Origin: CAIYRG01 sp964446945
GTDB lineage: Bacteria > Pseudomonadota > Alphaproteobacteria > Micropepsales > Micropepsaceae
NCBI GenBank assembly: GCA_964446945.1
Contig: CAYUQO010000014.1
Location: forward strand, 62,001 to 126,000
DNA: 64,000 nucleotides
Direction of reading: 5' to 3'
Made by a program: the position numbers and the translations under genes. The notes beneath the pieces were generated by a model, which was given only the letters and a program-made list of their open reading frames with translations, had not been told where the DNA came from and did no database searches. Below, one piece after another: positions 26,490-34,429 of this stretch; position 1 is the stretch's first letter; each line of letters starts with the position of its first letter.

Positions 26490-27493
26490 AGAGCGATCCC
26501 CGCCAACGTTGAAATGTCTTCGAGTGATCGCTTCAAATTGCGAAGCATAATTAGCTTCTGCGCATTGCCAGCTTTCAGGTCTTGGATGTCGCTGGCTGGC
26601 GCGGCCTTAAGCGCGGCCGTAGCTGTTTTAACCGCGTGGAAAAGATCGCTCCCAAGCGCCGGATCGTTACTGATGAGAATCTTCGCAGCCTCGTCGAACC
26701 CGTGTGAATTTAGGGCTTTAGACGCATCCGTGTTCTGGAGGATTCCAGGAAGGGAACGCATCTGTTTAGCGTCTGAGATACGATCCTTTTCCAGCCAACC
26801 ATACACCTGCTGCCGGAACTCTGGGCTGTTGTCGTACCGTTCCCGGAGCTCCTTTTTTTTCATAAGCTCGTGGAACAGCGAAAACTTTTTTATATTCGCC
26901 GGGGCAGGATGGACTTGGAGGAAATCCGTGGTTGCCTTATACGCAGCCAAGTGCTCGCTGATTTTGCTCTTGCCCATACGCAGATGGTCGCTGAGCCAGT
27001 CATACGTTTTTCCGTAAACGTGGAAGAGATCGTGGATGTGCTTCGCTTGTTCATAGGCATCCCAACTGATCTTCCCCGCGACATGGAAGTCGGCCAAAAT
27101 GACGGCGATGTCTTCAGGCGTTAGGTTTTGTTCGAAGATGTGAGCGGGGACAAAGGCAAACCGTTCGTCGCCTGGATGCTGCTCATAGAGATGACGGTTG
27201 CAGACCGTTCGGCTGTTACCCTCCCGAACACGATATTTATTTTTCCCGGTAGGCTCGACGATTATCGCCTCCCGGATCCCGCCGTTCTGAAAAATCGACT
27301 GCGCCAGCGCTTTCACCTGATCTTTCGCCCAGATCATTTCGTCCAATCGTTCTTGTGTGACGTTCCCAGCCATTTGCCCAACGAGGTATTGGACGCGAGG
27401 ATTCCCGGGATCGAGTTCAAGCTGGTCGTTCGGAATCCGTGCAATGGTGTAGGGGACCTGTTTGCCTTGAATTACGGTGTAGAGGGTGTTCAT
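26486..27493 (-). CDS. ParB-like N-terminal-domain protein
   Basis: 335 residues from the ATG at 27491-27493. Residues 18-110 match a ParB/Srx-type fold: IPNDQLELDPGNPR, then ALAQSIFQNGGIREAIIVEP, then YRVREGNSRTVCNRHLY, which is the E-G-x-x-R phosphate-binding box of ParB-like CTPase/nuclease domains. A helix-turn-helix-like region follows (YDWLSDHLRMGKSKISEHLAAYK near residue 160). It is not next to parA or an origin, so chromosome partition is unlikely. With the coupled HNH nuclease it may form a DNA-recognition and cutting unit. AT-rich upstream DNA holds phased AGTACT boxes, suggesting autoregulation. Confidence 0.82.
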   Translation of the reverse strand: MNTLYTVIQGKQVPYTIARIPNDQLELDPGNPRVQYLVGQMAGNVTQERLDEMIWAKDQVKALAQSIFQNGGIREAIIVEPTGKNKYRVREGNSRTVCNRHLYEQHPGDERFAFVPAHIFEQNLTPEDIAVILADFHVAGKISWDAYEQAKHIHDLFHVYGKTYDWLSDHLRMGKSKISEHLAAYKATTDFLQVHPAPANIKKFSLFHELMKKKELRERYDNSPEFRQQVYGWLEKDRISDAKQMRSLPGILQNTDASKALNSHGFDEAAKILISNDPALGSDLFHAVKTATAALKAAPASDIQDLKAGNAQKLIMLRNLKRSLEDISTLAGIAL

Positions 27494-27519
27494 GGCGATG
27501 CTTCCTGTATGAGAACCAT

Positions 27520-27592
27520 AGTATCGTGTAGTACTTATCAGTACTGATTGTCAATATATTTATCGCAAATAATGATAGTACTGGTTAGTACC
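27520..27592. promoter_or_regulatory. Phased AGTACT operator-like boxes
   Basis: AGTACT stands at 27530-27535, 27540-27545 and 27577-27582, with AGTACC at 27587-27592 and a weaker AGTATC at 27520-27525. Within each cluster the boxes start exactly 10 bp apart, one turn of the helix, and the two clusters are 47 bp apart. The region is AT-rich and lies just upstream of the ParB-like gene. A further GTACTGGT, present at 27578-27585, recurs at 27648-27655. Confidence 0.55.
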
Positions 27593-27788
27593 ATTAAGAA
27601 CTGCACGCTTGGAAAGGCAATTTGCGTATCGCTTTATTCTTGGTAACGTACTGGTATTATTATATATTTATGTAAATTTCGCGTCCGCTCCGAGCGTCTT
27701 AGCTCCTCCAGCAACTGCGGCTGAATTTTACCTCATCTCCGACTTTCCCGCTATGCTCGCGCAGCAACTCGAACGCGGGAGCAATGTA

Positions 27789-28682
27789 ATGGGGCGCGGG
27801 GGAGCGGTCGCGGGTGCATTGCTGATCTGCTGTTTCGCTGGCGCGTCTGCTCTGGCCGCCGATGCGCCGCCGGATTTCGCGCCGAATCCCTCGGTCGGCT
27901 GGGTCGCCGCCGGAGCGCGCTATCTGCCGCCCGCGAGCGGACCCGGACCGGTTGGCCCCGCCCGCGGCCGGAGGTTGTCGGCCAATAACGAGGTCCGCGC
28001 CACCGGAGCGCAGGCGCTGTTTGCCATCGGCGATCTGGACGCTCCGATTTTGCAACCCTGGGCGCGCGATCAGATGAGCAAGCGCAATGAACGCGTGCTG
28101 GCCGGCAAACCGGCCTTCAGCCAGCAGGCAAGCTGCTGGCCGATCGGCACGCCGGGATTCCTGCTCTATCCGGTCCAGCCGGTTTATTTCATCCAGACAC
28201 CGAAAGAGGTGGTCATGGTCTGGCAGGCGGATCATCAGATCCGTCATGTCTATCTCAATGTCCCGCACAGCGCGCATCCGGCGCCGTCGTGGTTTGGCGA
28301 ATCCGTCGGGCATTATGAAGGCGACACGCTGGTCGTCGATACGATCGGACTCTCGACCCGCACCTTTGTCGATAATTTCGAGACTCCGCATACGGAGCAG
28401 CTGCACACGATCGAACGGTTCCGGATGACCGACAATGGCATGCGCATGGAAGCGGCGCTGCATGTCGAGGACCCCGGCGCGTTTACCACTCCGTGGAATG
28501 CGCGGCAGACCTATCGCCGGGTTGAACCGGGCGTCGCAGAACCGAAGGAAGATTTTAATCCGCTGTCGTCGACCGGAGTTGCGGGGCCGATTCTGGAATC
28601 GAGCTGTGCCGAGAATCCGAATGGTTTGTTTGGCGCGGAGGGTGCGCTGCCGATTCCGCAAACGGAGAAGCCGGATTTTTGA
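27789..28682 (+). CDS. GHYEGDTLV-family exported protein P6 (type II)
   Basis: 297 residues from the ATG at 27789, with GGGAG six bases upstream; in-frame upstream codons belong to an AT-rich promoter-like region. Signal peptide to about residue 24 (ALA-AD). Type II features: SGPGPVGPARG, APILQPW, CWPIGTPGFLLYPVQPV, YFIQTPKEVVMVW. Core GHYEGDTLVVDTIG near residue 174, TPHTEQLHTIERFR, VEDPGAFTTPW, Cys in SSCAENP, end EKPDF-stop. Closest to P3. The last part of this gene has been copied three times into the downstream intergenic region. Right-hand neighbour of the Hsp70/ParB island. Confidence 0.85.
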   Translation: MGRGGAVAGALLICCFAGASALAADAPPDFAPNPSVGWVAAGARYLPPASGPGPVGPARGRRLSANNEVRATGAQALFAIGDLDAPILQPWARDQMSKRNERVLAGKPAFSQQASCWPIGTPGFLLYPVQPVYFIQTPKEVVMVWQADHQIRHVYLNVPHSAHPAPSWFGESVGHYEGDTLVVDTIGLSTRTFVDNFETPHTEQLHTIERFRMTDNGMRMEAALHVEDPGAFTTPWNARQTYRRVEPGVAEPKEDFNPLSSTGVAGPILESSCAENPNGLFGAEGALPIPQTEKPDF

Positions 28683-28802
28683 GGGGTGGTTGGAGTTCGT
28701 TCGTCGCACAATGACTCACCCCTCACCCGACGCGCCAATACGCGCGTAATTCTTACGCGCGGGCGCTCCGCCCTCTCCCTCAAGGGGAGAGGAGAAGAAA
28801 GG

Positions 28803-28857
28803 GCGGAGGGTGCGCTGCCGATTCCGCAGACGGAGAAGCCGGATTTTTGAGGGGGTG
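28803..28857 (+). repeat. Duplicated 3' end of P6, copy 2
   Basis: 55 bp nearly identical to 28634-28688, the last 49 coding bases of P6 plus a few after the stop; one A/G difference within the coding part. It still encodes the PQTEKPDF-stop end. Confidence 0.8.
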
Positions 28858-28940
28858 GGATAGGCGAACGTCATTCAAAACGTTCCCCCCCTCCACCGCT
28901 TCGCGGTCCCCCTCCCCCGTAAACGGGGGAGGAAAACCGG

Positions 28941-28969
28941 GACGGAGAGGCCGGATTTTTGAGGGGGCG
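28941..28969 (+). repeat. Duplicated 3' end of P6, copy 3
   Basis: 29 bp shared with the stop region of P6 (GACGGAGAGGCCGGATTTTT then GAGGGGGCG). Confidence 0.7.
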
Positions 28970-29070
28970 TGAGATTGCTAAAAACGCTCCCCTCACCCGG
29001 AGCGCCAACGCGCACTTGCTTCGCAAGTGCGGGCGCTCCGCCCTCTCCCTCAAGGGTAGAGGTGAATTTA

Positions 29071-29100
29071 GACGGAGAGACCGGATTTTTGAGGGGGTGG
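29071..29100 (+). repeat. Duplicated 3' end of P6, copy 4
   Basis: 30 bp (GACGGAGAGACCGGATTTTT then GAGGGGGTGG), same segment as 28941 and 28830. Confidence 0.7.
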
Positions 29101-29294
29101 GATAGCCGAACGTTATTCAAAACGTTCCCCCCTCCGTCTCGCGCTACGCGCTCGACCACCTGTCGGGCTGCAAATCACCTCTGGTGATTTGCGACGCCCT
29201 CCACCCGTAAACGGGGGAGGAAACGCGGGCGATGCGTTCGCGTCGGCTGCAAATTGCCTGCACGGGTGGAGCAGAAAAAAATACATTTTTTCGC

Positions 29295-29410
29295 GCGGCA
29301 GACGCCGCGCGGCTGGGTGGCCGGCCCGCACGCGGCGCGTGGCGCCGCGGCAAATACAAAAATTGCCGCGCAAGGCGCGGCGGGCCGGCCATGACATGTT
29401 GGGGGGTAAG
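29295..29410. repeat. Intergenic palindromic repeat, type E
   Basis: GCGCGGCAGACGCCGCGCGG, then GGCCGGCCCGC.., hairpin GCGGCGCGTGGCGCCGC, and a closing GCGGGCCGGCCATGACATG. Shorter relatives occur at 30253, 38570 and 43275. Confidence 0.65.
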
Positions 29411-29565
29411 CGGCGCCGATTGCGCGGCGGCGGAAATTCCTACGCTCTGGCTTCCTCGAACGGGGAAGATGAATGCTCGCACCGGAGCCCTCCTGTTTGG
29501 GCTGGCGATCCCTTAAAGTCGTCTTCGGCGCGGCACACATGTGTCGACTCGGGGCGGAGGCAGTG

Positions 29566-30126
29566 ATGGAAATATCCGGTGCAGGCGTTTTCTACACTCT
29601 GGCGGAAATCGGGATCACCTTCTCCGGTTTTGCTGCGCTACTGATCGTATTGCGCCAGGCGCGCGGTTCTGGTCTGGGGAAATTTCACCTCTGGGTCGCG
29701 CAGTCCTATGTCAAATCCGGACTGATCACGTCGGTGAATGCGATGCTGTGTCCGCTATTGTTTGGACTTGGCCTGTCTGAGACGATGACATGGCAGGCTG
29801 CGAGCGCCGCTGTCGGATTTCAGTCATTGGCGCTCCTGATCACGGCGCCGGGACAATGGCGAAAGGTCACGATGCGCCCGCTGCCGGTGCGTCTCAGGAT
29901 TCAGATATTCGCCGGGACGTTGATAAATCTTGCACTCTTGCTGAATGCCGCAGGATGGCCATTTGCGCCCCGCGGCGGACTGATCATGTTTGCGATCGCC
30001 GCGAACCTGTTTGCATTCTTCGCCCAGTTTGCGGAATCGCTGCGATTCTTTTTTGAAGAAGCGGACGAGCTTGATCCGGCGCCGGTGCAGCAGAAGATAA
30101 CGGCAACTGTTTCGAAGCAGTGGTGA
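29566..30126 (+). CDS. Integral membrane protein of unknown function
   Basis: 186 residues from the ATG at 29566, preceded by GGCGGAGG. Five or six hydrophobic helices: about 8-26 (FYTLAEIGITFSGFAALLIVL), 48-65, 75-92, 108-128 and 132-150. The C-terminus is acidic then polar. No family recognised. The first helix pattern GITFSGFAALLIVLR resembles other small alphaproteobacterial membrane proteins of unknown role. Monocistronic, bounded on both sides by repeats. Confidence 0.65.
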   Translation: MEISGAGVFYTLAEIGITFSGFAALLIVLRQARGSGLGKFHLWVAQSYVKSGLITSVNAMLCPLLFGLGLSETMTWQAASAAVGFQSLALLITAPGQWRKVTMRPLPVRLRIQIFAGTLINLALLLNAAGWPFAPRGGLIMFAIAANLFAFFAQFAESLRFFFEEADELDPAPVQQKITATVSKQW

Positions 30127-30252
30127 TCGGGCTGAATCGATCAGGGTACCGGGTTGCCTGGCCTAAAATCGCCGCCGGCGATTTGCGACGCCCTGGACCC
30201 TCAAGGGGAGAGGTGAATTGCGTTGTAACGCGCGGCGGGCGCAACAAGATGA

Positions 30253-30360
30253 CATCTTTTCGCGCGGCAGACGCCGCGCGGATGGGTCCCTTACACCCCC
30301 TCCACCACGCCTTCGGCGCGGTCCACCCTCCCCCGCGCTTCGCGCAGGGGAGGAGAAGTA
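30253..30360. repeat. Hairpin repeats, types E and B
   Basis: GCGCGGCAGACGCCGCGCGG followed by CACCACGCCTTCGGCGCGGT and CCTCCCCCGCGC..GCGCAGGGGAGG. Upstream at 30165-30210 a fragment GATTTGCGACGCCCTGGACC with CTCAAGGGGAGAG belongs to the same set. Confidence 0.6.
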
Positions 30361-30407
30361 TTTGGCTTTGCCGGGGATGACAGAGTTATTTTAGCAGTCG
30401 AAGGACT

Positions 30408-30522
30408 CACCCCTCACCCGGCGCGCCAATGCGCACGTAGTTCCTACGTGCGGGCGCGCCGCCGCTCGGGCTGCAAATCACCGTTGGTGATTTGCGACGC
30501 CCTCGACCCTCAAGGGGAGAGG
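30408..30522. repeat. Type A repeat with an inserted hairpin
   Basis: A normal type A unit whose right arm is interrupted by GGCTGCAAATCACC/GGTGATTTGCGACGCC, a hairpin that also appears inside the unit at 29124-29220. The rest of the 484-bp gap 30127-30610 shows no gene. Confidence 0.68.
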
Positions 30523-30610
30523 AAAAATTCGCAACACAATTCTTTCCACTCTGCGCGCATTGGCGGCGGATTTGGCGTAAGAATTTTGGGCGCCTGAAAC
30601 CAGAGTCGAA

Positions 30611-32416
30611 ATGTCGCCGATAGACCTGAACGCCTATAGCGACGCCCTTGTTGTGCTCGGGACGGCCGGCATCGTCATACCGTTGGTGCGCCGGTGGGGC
30701 CTCAGTCCGGTGCTGGGCTATCTCGCCGCGGGGGCGTTGCTGGGGCCGTTCGGGCTTGGCTCATTCGTCAAATCCGTGCCGGCACTGTTCTGGGTCACGG
30801 TTGTCGACGCCAAGAACGTGGAAGGCATCGCCGATCTCGGTGTGGTGTTCTTGCTGTTCCTCGTTGGCCTCGAGCTTTCGTTTCCACGCCTTTTGATCAT
30901 GCGCCGCCTGGTCTTCGGACTGGGCGGCCTTCAGGTGCTGATCACCACGGCGGCGATTGCGCTGGTGGCATCGGCGCTGGGGCAGGATACCGACACATCG
31001 CTGGTGCTCGGCGCCACCCTGTCCCTTTCCTCGACCGCTATCGTGCTGGAATTGCTGTCGGGACAAAAGCGGTTGTGGACCAGCACCGGCCGCGCCAGTT
31101 TTGCGGTTCTGCTGGCCCAGGATCTGTCCGTCATCCCGATCCTGATGTTCATCGCCATCGACGGCGAGAGTGGCCGCGGATCGGCTTTGCTGAAGGCGGC
31201 GATCGCGATCGGCCAGGCCTGTGCCGCCGTCGCCGTGATCGTGCTGTTGGGCCGTTTTCTCATGCGGCCGTTGTTCCGCCTGGTCGCGGCGACAAGCTCG
31301 CGCGACCTGTTCACCGCAGCCGTGCTGTTCATCATCGTGGCCGCCGGCGTGATTGCCAATGCGGCGGGCATGTCCATGGCGCTGGGGGCATTCGTCGCCG
31401 GCTTGCTGCTCGCCGAGACGGAATTCAACAAGGCGATCCAGGCCACCGTGGAGCCGTTCAAGGGACTCCTGCTCGGCATGTTTTTCTTCACCATCGGCAT
31501 GAATATCGATGTCCGCGAATTCGCGCGCGATCCGCTGTGGCTGCTCGCCCTCATCTTTGGAGTCATCGCCGGAAAAGCGGTGATTCTCACGGGGCTCGCG
31601 CGGCTGTTCCGGCTGTCATGGCCGACATCGGTGGAAACCGGACTGCTGCTCGGGCCCGGCGGAGAGTTCGCATTTGTCGGCATCGTCATGGCGGCGGATC
31701 TCAAGCTGATCACACCGCATATCGAGAGCCTCGTGCTGGCGGCAACTTCGGTGACCATGGCGCTGACGCCGGTGCTGAGCATCGCCGCCAGACGCTCGCG
31801 TGCATTGTTTGCGGTCCCGCAGCGCGTCGAACCGGAATTGCTGGTTCGTCCGGCACAGACGGGACGCCATGCCATCGTTGTCGGCTATGGCCGTGTCGGC
31901 AAGGTCGTCTGCGAATTGCTGGACGGGCACGACATTCCGTATGTGGTGACGGACAATGATGCGGCGACGGTGACCCGCGACCGGCGCGCGGGGAAGGAGG
32001 TCTACTACGGAGATGCAGCCGATCTGCAATTCCTGAAAGCCTGTGGCCTCGACGACGCTACGGGTCTGATCATCACGATCAACGCACATGACGTGATCGA
32101 TGACATCGTCGGCAAAGTCCGATGGGTGCGGCCCGACATCATGGTCATTGCCCGCGCGCGGGATGCCGAACATGCGCGCCATCTTTATTCGGTCGGCGCA
32201 ACCGATGCCGTGCCGGAAACCATCGAGGCCAGTCTGCAATTGTCCGAAGCCGCCCTGGTTGGGCTCGGTGTCGCGATGGGTCCGGCGATTGCGTCGATCC
32301 ATGAGAAGCGCGACGCGTTCCGCCACGATCTGCAGACCGCCGCGCAAAGCGCCGGGCGCGAGCGGAGCAGGGCGGTGCGGCAGACGTCATTGATGCGGTC
32401 GCCGCCGCGGCCGTAG
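30611..32416 (+). CDS. CPA2-family cation:proton antiporter with TrkA-N domain (KefB/KefC/YbaL-like)
   Basis: 601 residues. About 12-13 membrane helices in residues 1-390, with the ion-site region SMALGAFVAGLLLAETEF near 255 typical of CPA2 transporters. Residues about 415-535 are an RCK/TrkA-N nucleotide-binding domain: AIVVGYGRVGKVVCELL (Rossmann GxGxxG), VVTDNDAATV, YYGDAADLQFLKACG. Such proteins exchange K+ or Na+ for H+ in the inner membrane and are gated by NAD(H) or glutathione adducts. No ancillary KefF/KefG is nearby. The ATG at 30611 directly follows a repeat-rich region. Confidence 0.88.
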   Translation: MSPIDLNAYSDALVVLGTAGIVIPLVRRWGLSPVLGYLAAGALLGPFGLGSFVKSVPALFWVTVVDAKNVEGIADLGVVFLLFLVGLELSFPRLLIMRRLVFGLGGLQVLITTAAIALVASALGQDTDTSLVLGATLSLSSTAIVLELLSGQKRLWTSTGRASFAVLLAQDLSVIPILMFIAIDGESGRGSALLKAAIAIGQACAAVAVIVLLGRFLMRPLFRLVAATSSRDLFTAAVLFIIVAAGVIANAAGMSMALGAFVAGLLLAETEFNKAIQATVEPFKGLLLGMFFFTIGMNIDVREFARDPLWLLALIFGVIAGKAVILTGLARLFRLSWPTSVETGLLLGPGGEFAFVGIVMAADLKLITPHIESLVLAATSVTMALTPVLSIAARRSRALFAVPQRVEPELLVRPAQTGRHAIVVGYGRVGKVVCELLDGHDIPYVVTDNDAATVTRDRRAGKEVYYGDAADLQFLKACGLDDATGLIITINAHDVIDDIVGKVRWVRPDIMVIARARDAEHARHLYSVGATDAVPETIEASLQLSEAALVGLGVAMGPAIASIHEKRDAFRHDLQTAAQSAGRERSRAVRQTSLMRSPPRP

Positions 32417-32461
32417 GGGCGGGCGGCGAGCATCGGTCTGTTATTCTTAGGCCGGTGGCCG

Positions 32462-32517
32462 GTCCCCTCCCCAAAATTCGCTTGCCGCGAATTTTGACCC
32501 TCCCTCAAGGGGGGGGT
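32462..32517. repeat. Intergenic hairpin repeat, type B/D variant
   Basis: CCCCTCCCC, then AAAATTCGCTTGCCGCGAATTTT as a hairpin, then CCCTCCCTCAAGGGGGGG. Confidence 0.6.
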
Positions 32518-32707
32518 TGAGCAACTGCGCAGCGGTACTCGGGCTGCAATTCGCCGGGACATGCGTTGCAAAGCTCCCCGATTATCTACGTCAAATGGCA
32601 GCGCGTGGATTTCAGAAAGAGCTGTTTATTTTGCGGCCTCGCACGTTTCCGCCCCGTGTCGCAAATCTGTGATTCCGAGGGAACCAAAATGGCTCGGGCG
32701 AGTATCG

Positions 32708-32725
32708 GGTTCCATGCATGGAACC
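32708..32725. promoter_or_regulatory. 18-bp perfect palindrome upstream of the kaiC-like gene
   Basis: GGTTCCATGCATGGAACC, about 180 bp before the start at 32906. An additional GGAACC lies at 32679-32684. Otherwise the 489-bp gap 32417-32905 shows only the repeat at 32462. Operator role inferred from perfect symmetry. Confidence 0.4.
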
Positions 32726-32905
32726 GGTAAATGTATGTGGCGGGTCGACTGCCCGATTGCCGGCCTCCCGAAGATTGTGAGCCGTTGTCGAATGTTCAGT
32801 CGTCGCGCCCGGGGGCAAAGACGCGCAGTTCAAAAGCCGCTGAGATGAGACGGTGCGGCGAATTCCAGCCGGCTTCATCCAGTCCGGTGCGCATGCGAGG
32901 TTTCA

Positions 32906-34429
32906 ATGTCAGACCGCAGCACAGCCAGCAACGAAAAGCCCGATTTGCCGCGCATTTCGACCGGATCTCCCGGTCTGGATGATATTCTGGGCGGCGGCTT
33001 CGACCGCCATCGCCTCTATCTGTATGAGGGACGGCCGGGCACCGGCAAAACGACGCTTGCCCTGCAGTTTCTGCTCGACGGAGTCGCCCGGGGCGAGCGC
33101 GTCCTCTACATCGCGCTGGCGGAGAGCCGGGAGGAATTGCAGCTTGTCGCGCAGCGCCACGGCTGGTCGCTGAAGGGCCTCGACACATTCGAGCTGGTGC
33201 CACCGGAAACGGCGCTCGCCCCGGAGCGCGAACTCACCGTGTTCCATCCGGCTGAGCTCGAACTCAGCGAAACCACGAAAATGATTTTCGACCGTGTGGA
33301 ACAGTTCAATCCAACCCGTGTCGTGCTCGACAGCCTGTCAGAACTTCGGCTGCTGGCGCAGAATCCGTTGCGCTACCGCCGGCAGGTCCTGGCGCTGAAG
33401 CACTTCTTCACCAGCAAGGATTGCACGGTCGTCCTGCTCGACGACCTCACGGCGGGCGACACCGATCTGCAATTGCATTCGATTTCGCACGGCGTGATTT
33501 TGCTGGAGCAGCTCGCGCTGGATTACGGCGCCGAGCGGCGGCGACTGCGCGTGACCAAGATGCGCGGCATCCGCTTTCGCGGCGGATATCACGATTTCAC
33601 CATCGAACGGGGCGGCTTGTCGATTTTTCCGCGGCTGGTCGCTGCCGAACATCACGTCGCGTTTCCCAACGAGTTCGCACCGAGTGGAAATGACGAGCTG
33701 GACAAACTGCTCGGCGGCGGATTGGAACGCGGAACCAACGCGCTGTTTATCGGCGCGGCCGGCGTCGGCAAGTCCTCGCTGGCATTGACCTACGCCATCG
33801 CGGCGGCCGAGCGCGGTGAACACGCGGTCTTTTTTGCATTTGACGAAGGCCGCGGCACGGTCGAGGCGAGGGCCCGCACGCTTGGTCTTCCGCTTGAGGA
33901 AAAACTGGCGTCCGGCCAGATCCGGTTCCAGCAAATCGACCCTGCCGAGCTATCGCCGGGCGAGTTCGCCGCCATCGTGCGCAAAAACGTTGAACAGGAC
34001 AAAGCCAGGCTCATCGTTATCGACAGCCTGAACGGCTATCTCAACGCGATGCCGGACGAGCGCTTTCTGGTGCTGCAGATGCATGAACTGCTCACCTATC
34101 TCGCCCAGCAGGGCGTGTTGACCATTCTGATTCTGGCGCAACACGGGTTGATCGGTCCGATGCAAACGCCGATCGATCTGAGTTATCTCGCCGATGCGGT
34201 TCTGATGTTGCGCTATTTTGAAGTGTCGGGCACGGTCCGGCGGGCGCTGTCGGTGGTCAAGAAGCGCAGCGGCAATCACGAGAATACGATCCGTGAATAC
34301 CGCCTCAGCTCGCGCGGGATCCATGTCGGTCCACCGCTCACAGGATTCAGCGGGATATTCTCCGGAACGCCGCGATATACCGGCGATCAAACGCCGCTGC
34401 TTTCGGATGACTCAGATGGCCGCGAATGA
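32906..34429 (+). CDS. KaiC/RAD55-family double-ATPase protein
   Basis: 507 residues from the ATG at 32906, with GCGAGG upstream. Two tandem RecA-like domains: Walker A GRPGTGKTTLALQ near residue 45 with Walker B RVVLDSLSEL near 137, and GAAGVGKSSLALT near 282 with LIVIDSLNGYLNAM near 370. The first domain has the paired acids in ALAESREEL expected of KaiC ATPases. KaiC relatives outside cyanobacteria act in stress responses or timing; the phosphorylation sites could not be assigned by eye. It overlaps the downstream hybrid kinase by about 23 bp, so the two products probably work together. No kaiB is seen nearby. Confidence 0.88.
   Translation: MSDRSTASNEKPDLPRISTGSPGLDDILGGGFDRHRLYLYEGRPGTGKTTLALQFLLDGVARGERVLYIALAESREELQLVAQRHGWSLKGLDTFELVPPETALAPERELTVFHPAELELSETTKMIFDRVEQFNPTRVVLDSLSELRLLAQNPLRYRRQVLALKHFFTSKDCTVVLLDDLTAGDTDLQLHSISHGVILLEQLALDYGAERRRLRVTKMRGIRFRGGYHDFTIERGGLSIFPRLVAAEHHVAFPNEFAPSGNDELDKLLGGGLERGTNALFIGAAGVGKSSLALTYAIAAAERGEHAVFFAFDEGRGTVEARARTLGLPLEEKLASGQIRFQQIDPAELSPGEFAAIVRKNVEQDKARLIVIDSLNGYLNAMPDERFLVLQMHELLTYLAQQGVLTILILAQHGLIGPMQTPIDLSYLADAVLMLRYFEVSGTVRRALSVVKKRSGNHENTIREYRLSSRGIHVGPPLTGFSGIFSGTPRYTGDQTPLLSDDSDGRE

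Larger units (their letters stand above)
28711..29227. repeat. Alternating array of hairpin repeats and copies of the P6 gene tail
   Basis: Order: type A hairpin (28713-28792), P6 tail copy (28803-28857), type B hairpin (28884-28932), tail copy (28941-28969), type A hairpin (28987-29062), tail copy (29071-29100), type B hairpin (29124-29220, with an inner GCAAATCACC/GGTGATTTGC stem). The tails are followed by similar GAACGT-ATTCAAAACGTTCCCC stretches at 28867-28888 and 29107-29128. The 883-bp gap 28683-29565 contains no gene. Confidence 0.75.

Noticed and set aside
26486..27493. Chromosome-partition ParB (parB with parA near an origin)
   Set aside because: No parA, no origin-like cluster and an HNH partner; the replication gene dnaB lies 35 kb away and is unrelated.
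28711..29227. CRISPR-like array
   Set aside because: Units differ in length and spacing (168, 112 and 130 bp between tail copies), the repeats are two unrelated hairpin types and no cas gene is present.
32679..32725. General-stress (EcfG-type) promoter GGAAC..GTT before the kaiC-like gene
   Set aside because: The spacer between GGAAC at 32679 and GTT is about 24 bp, longer than the 16-18 bp expected.
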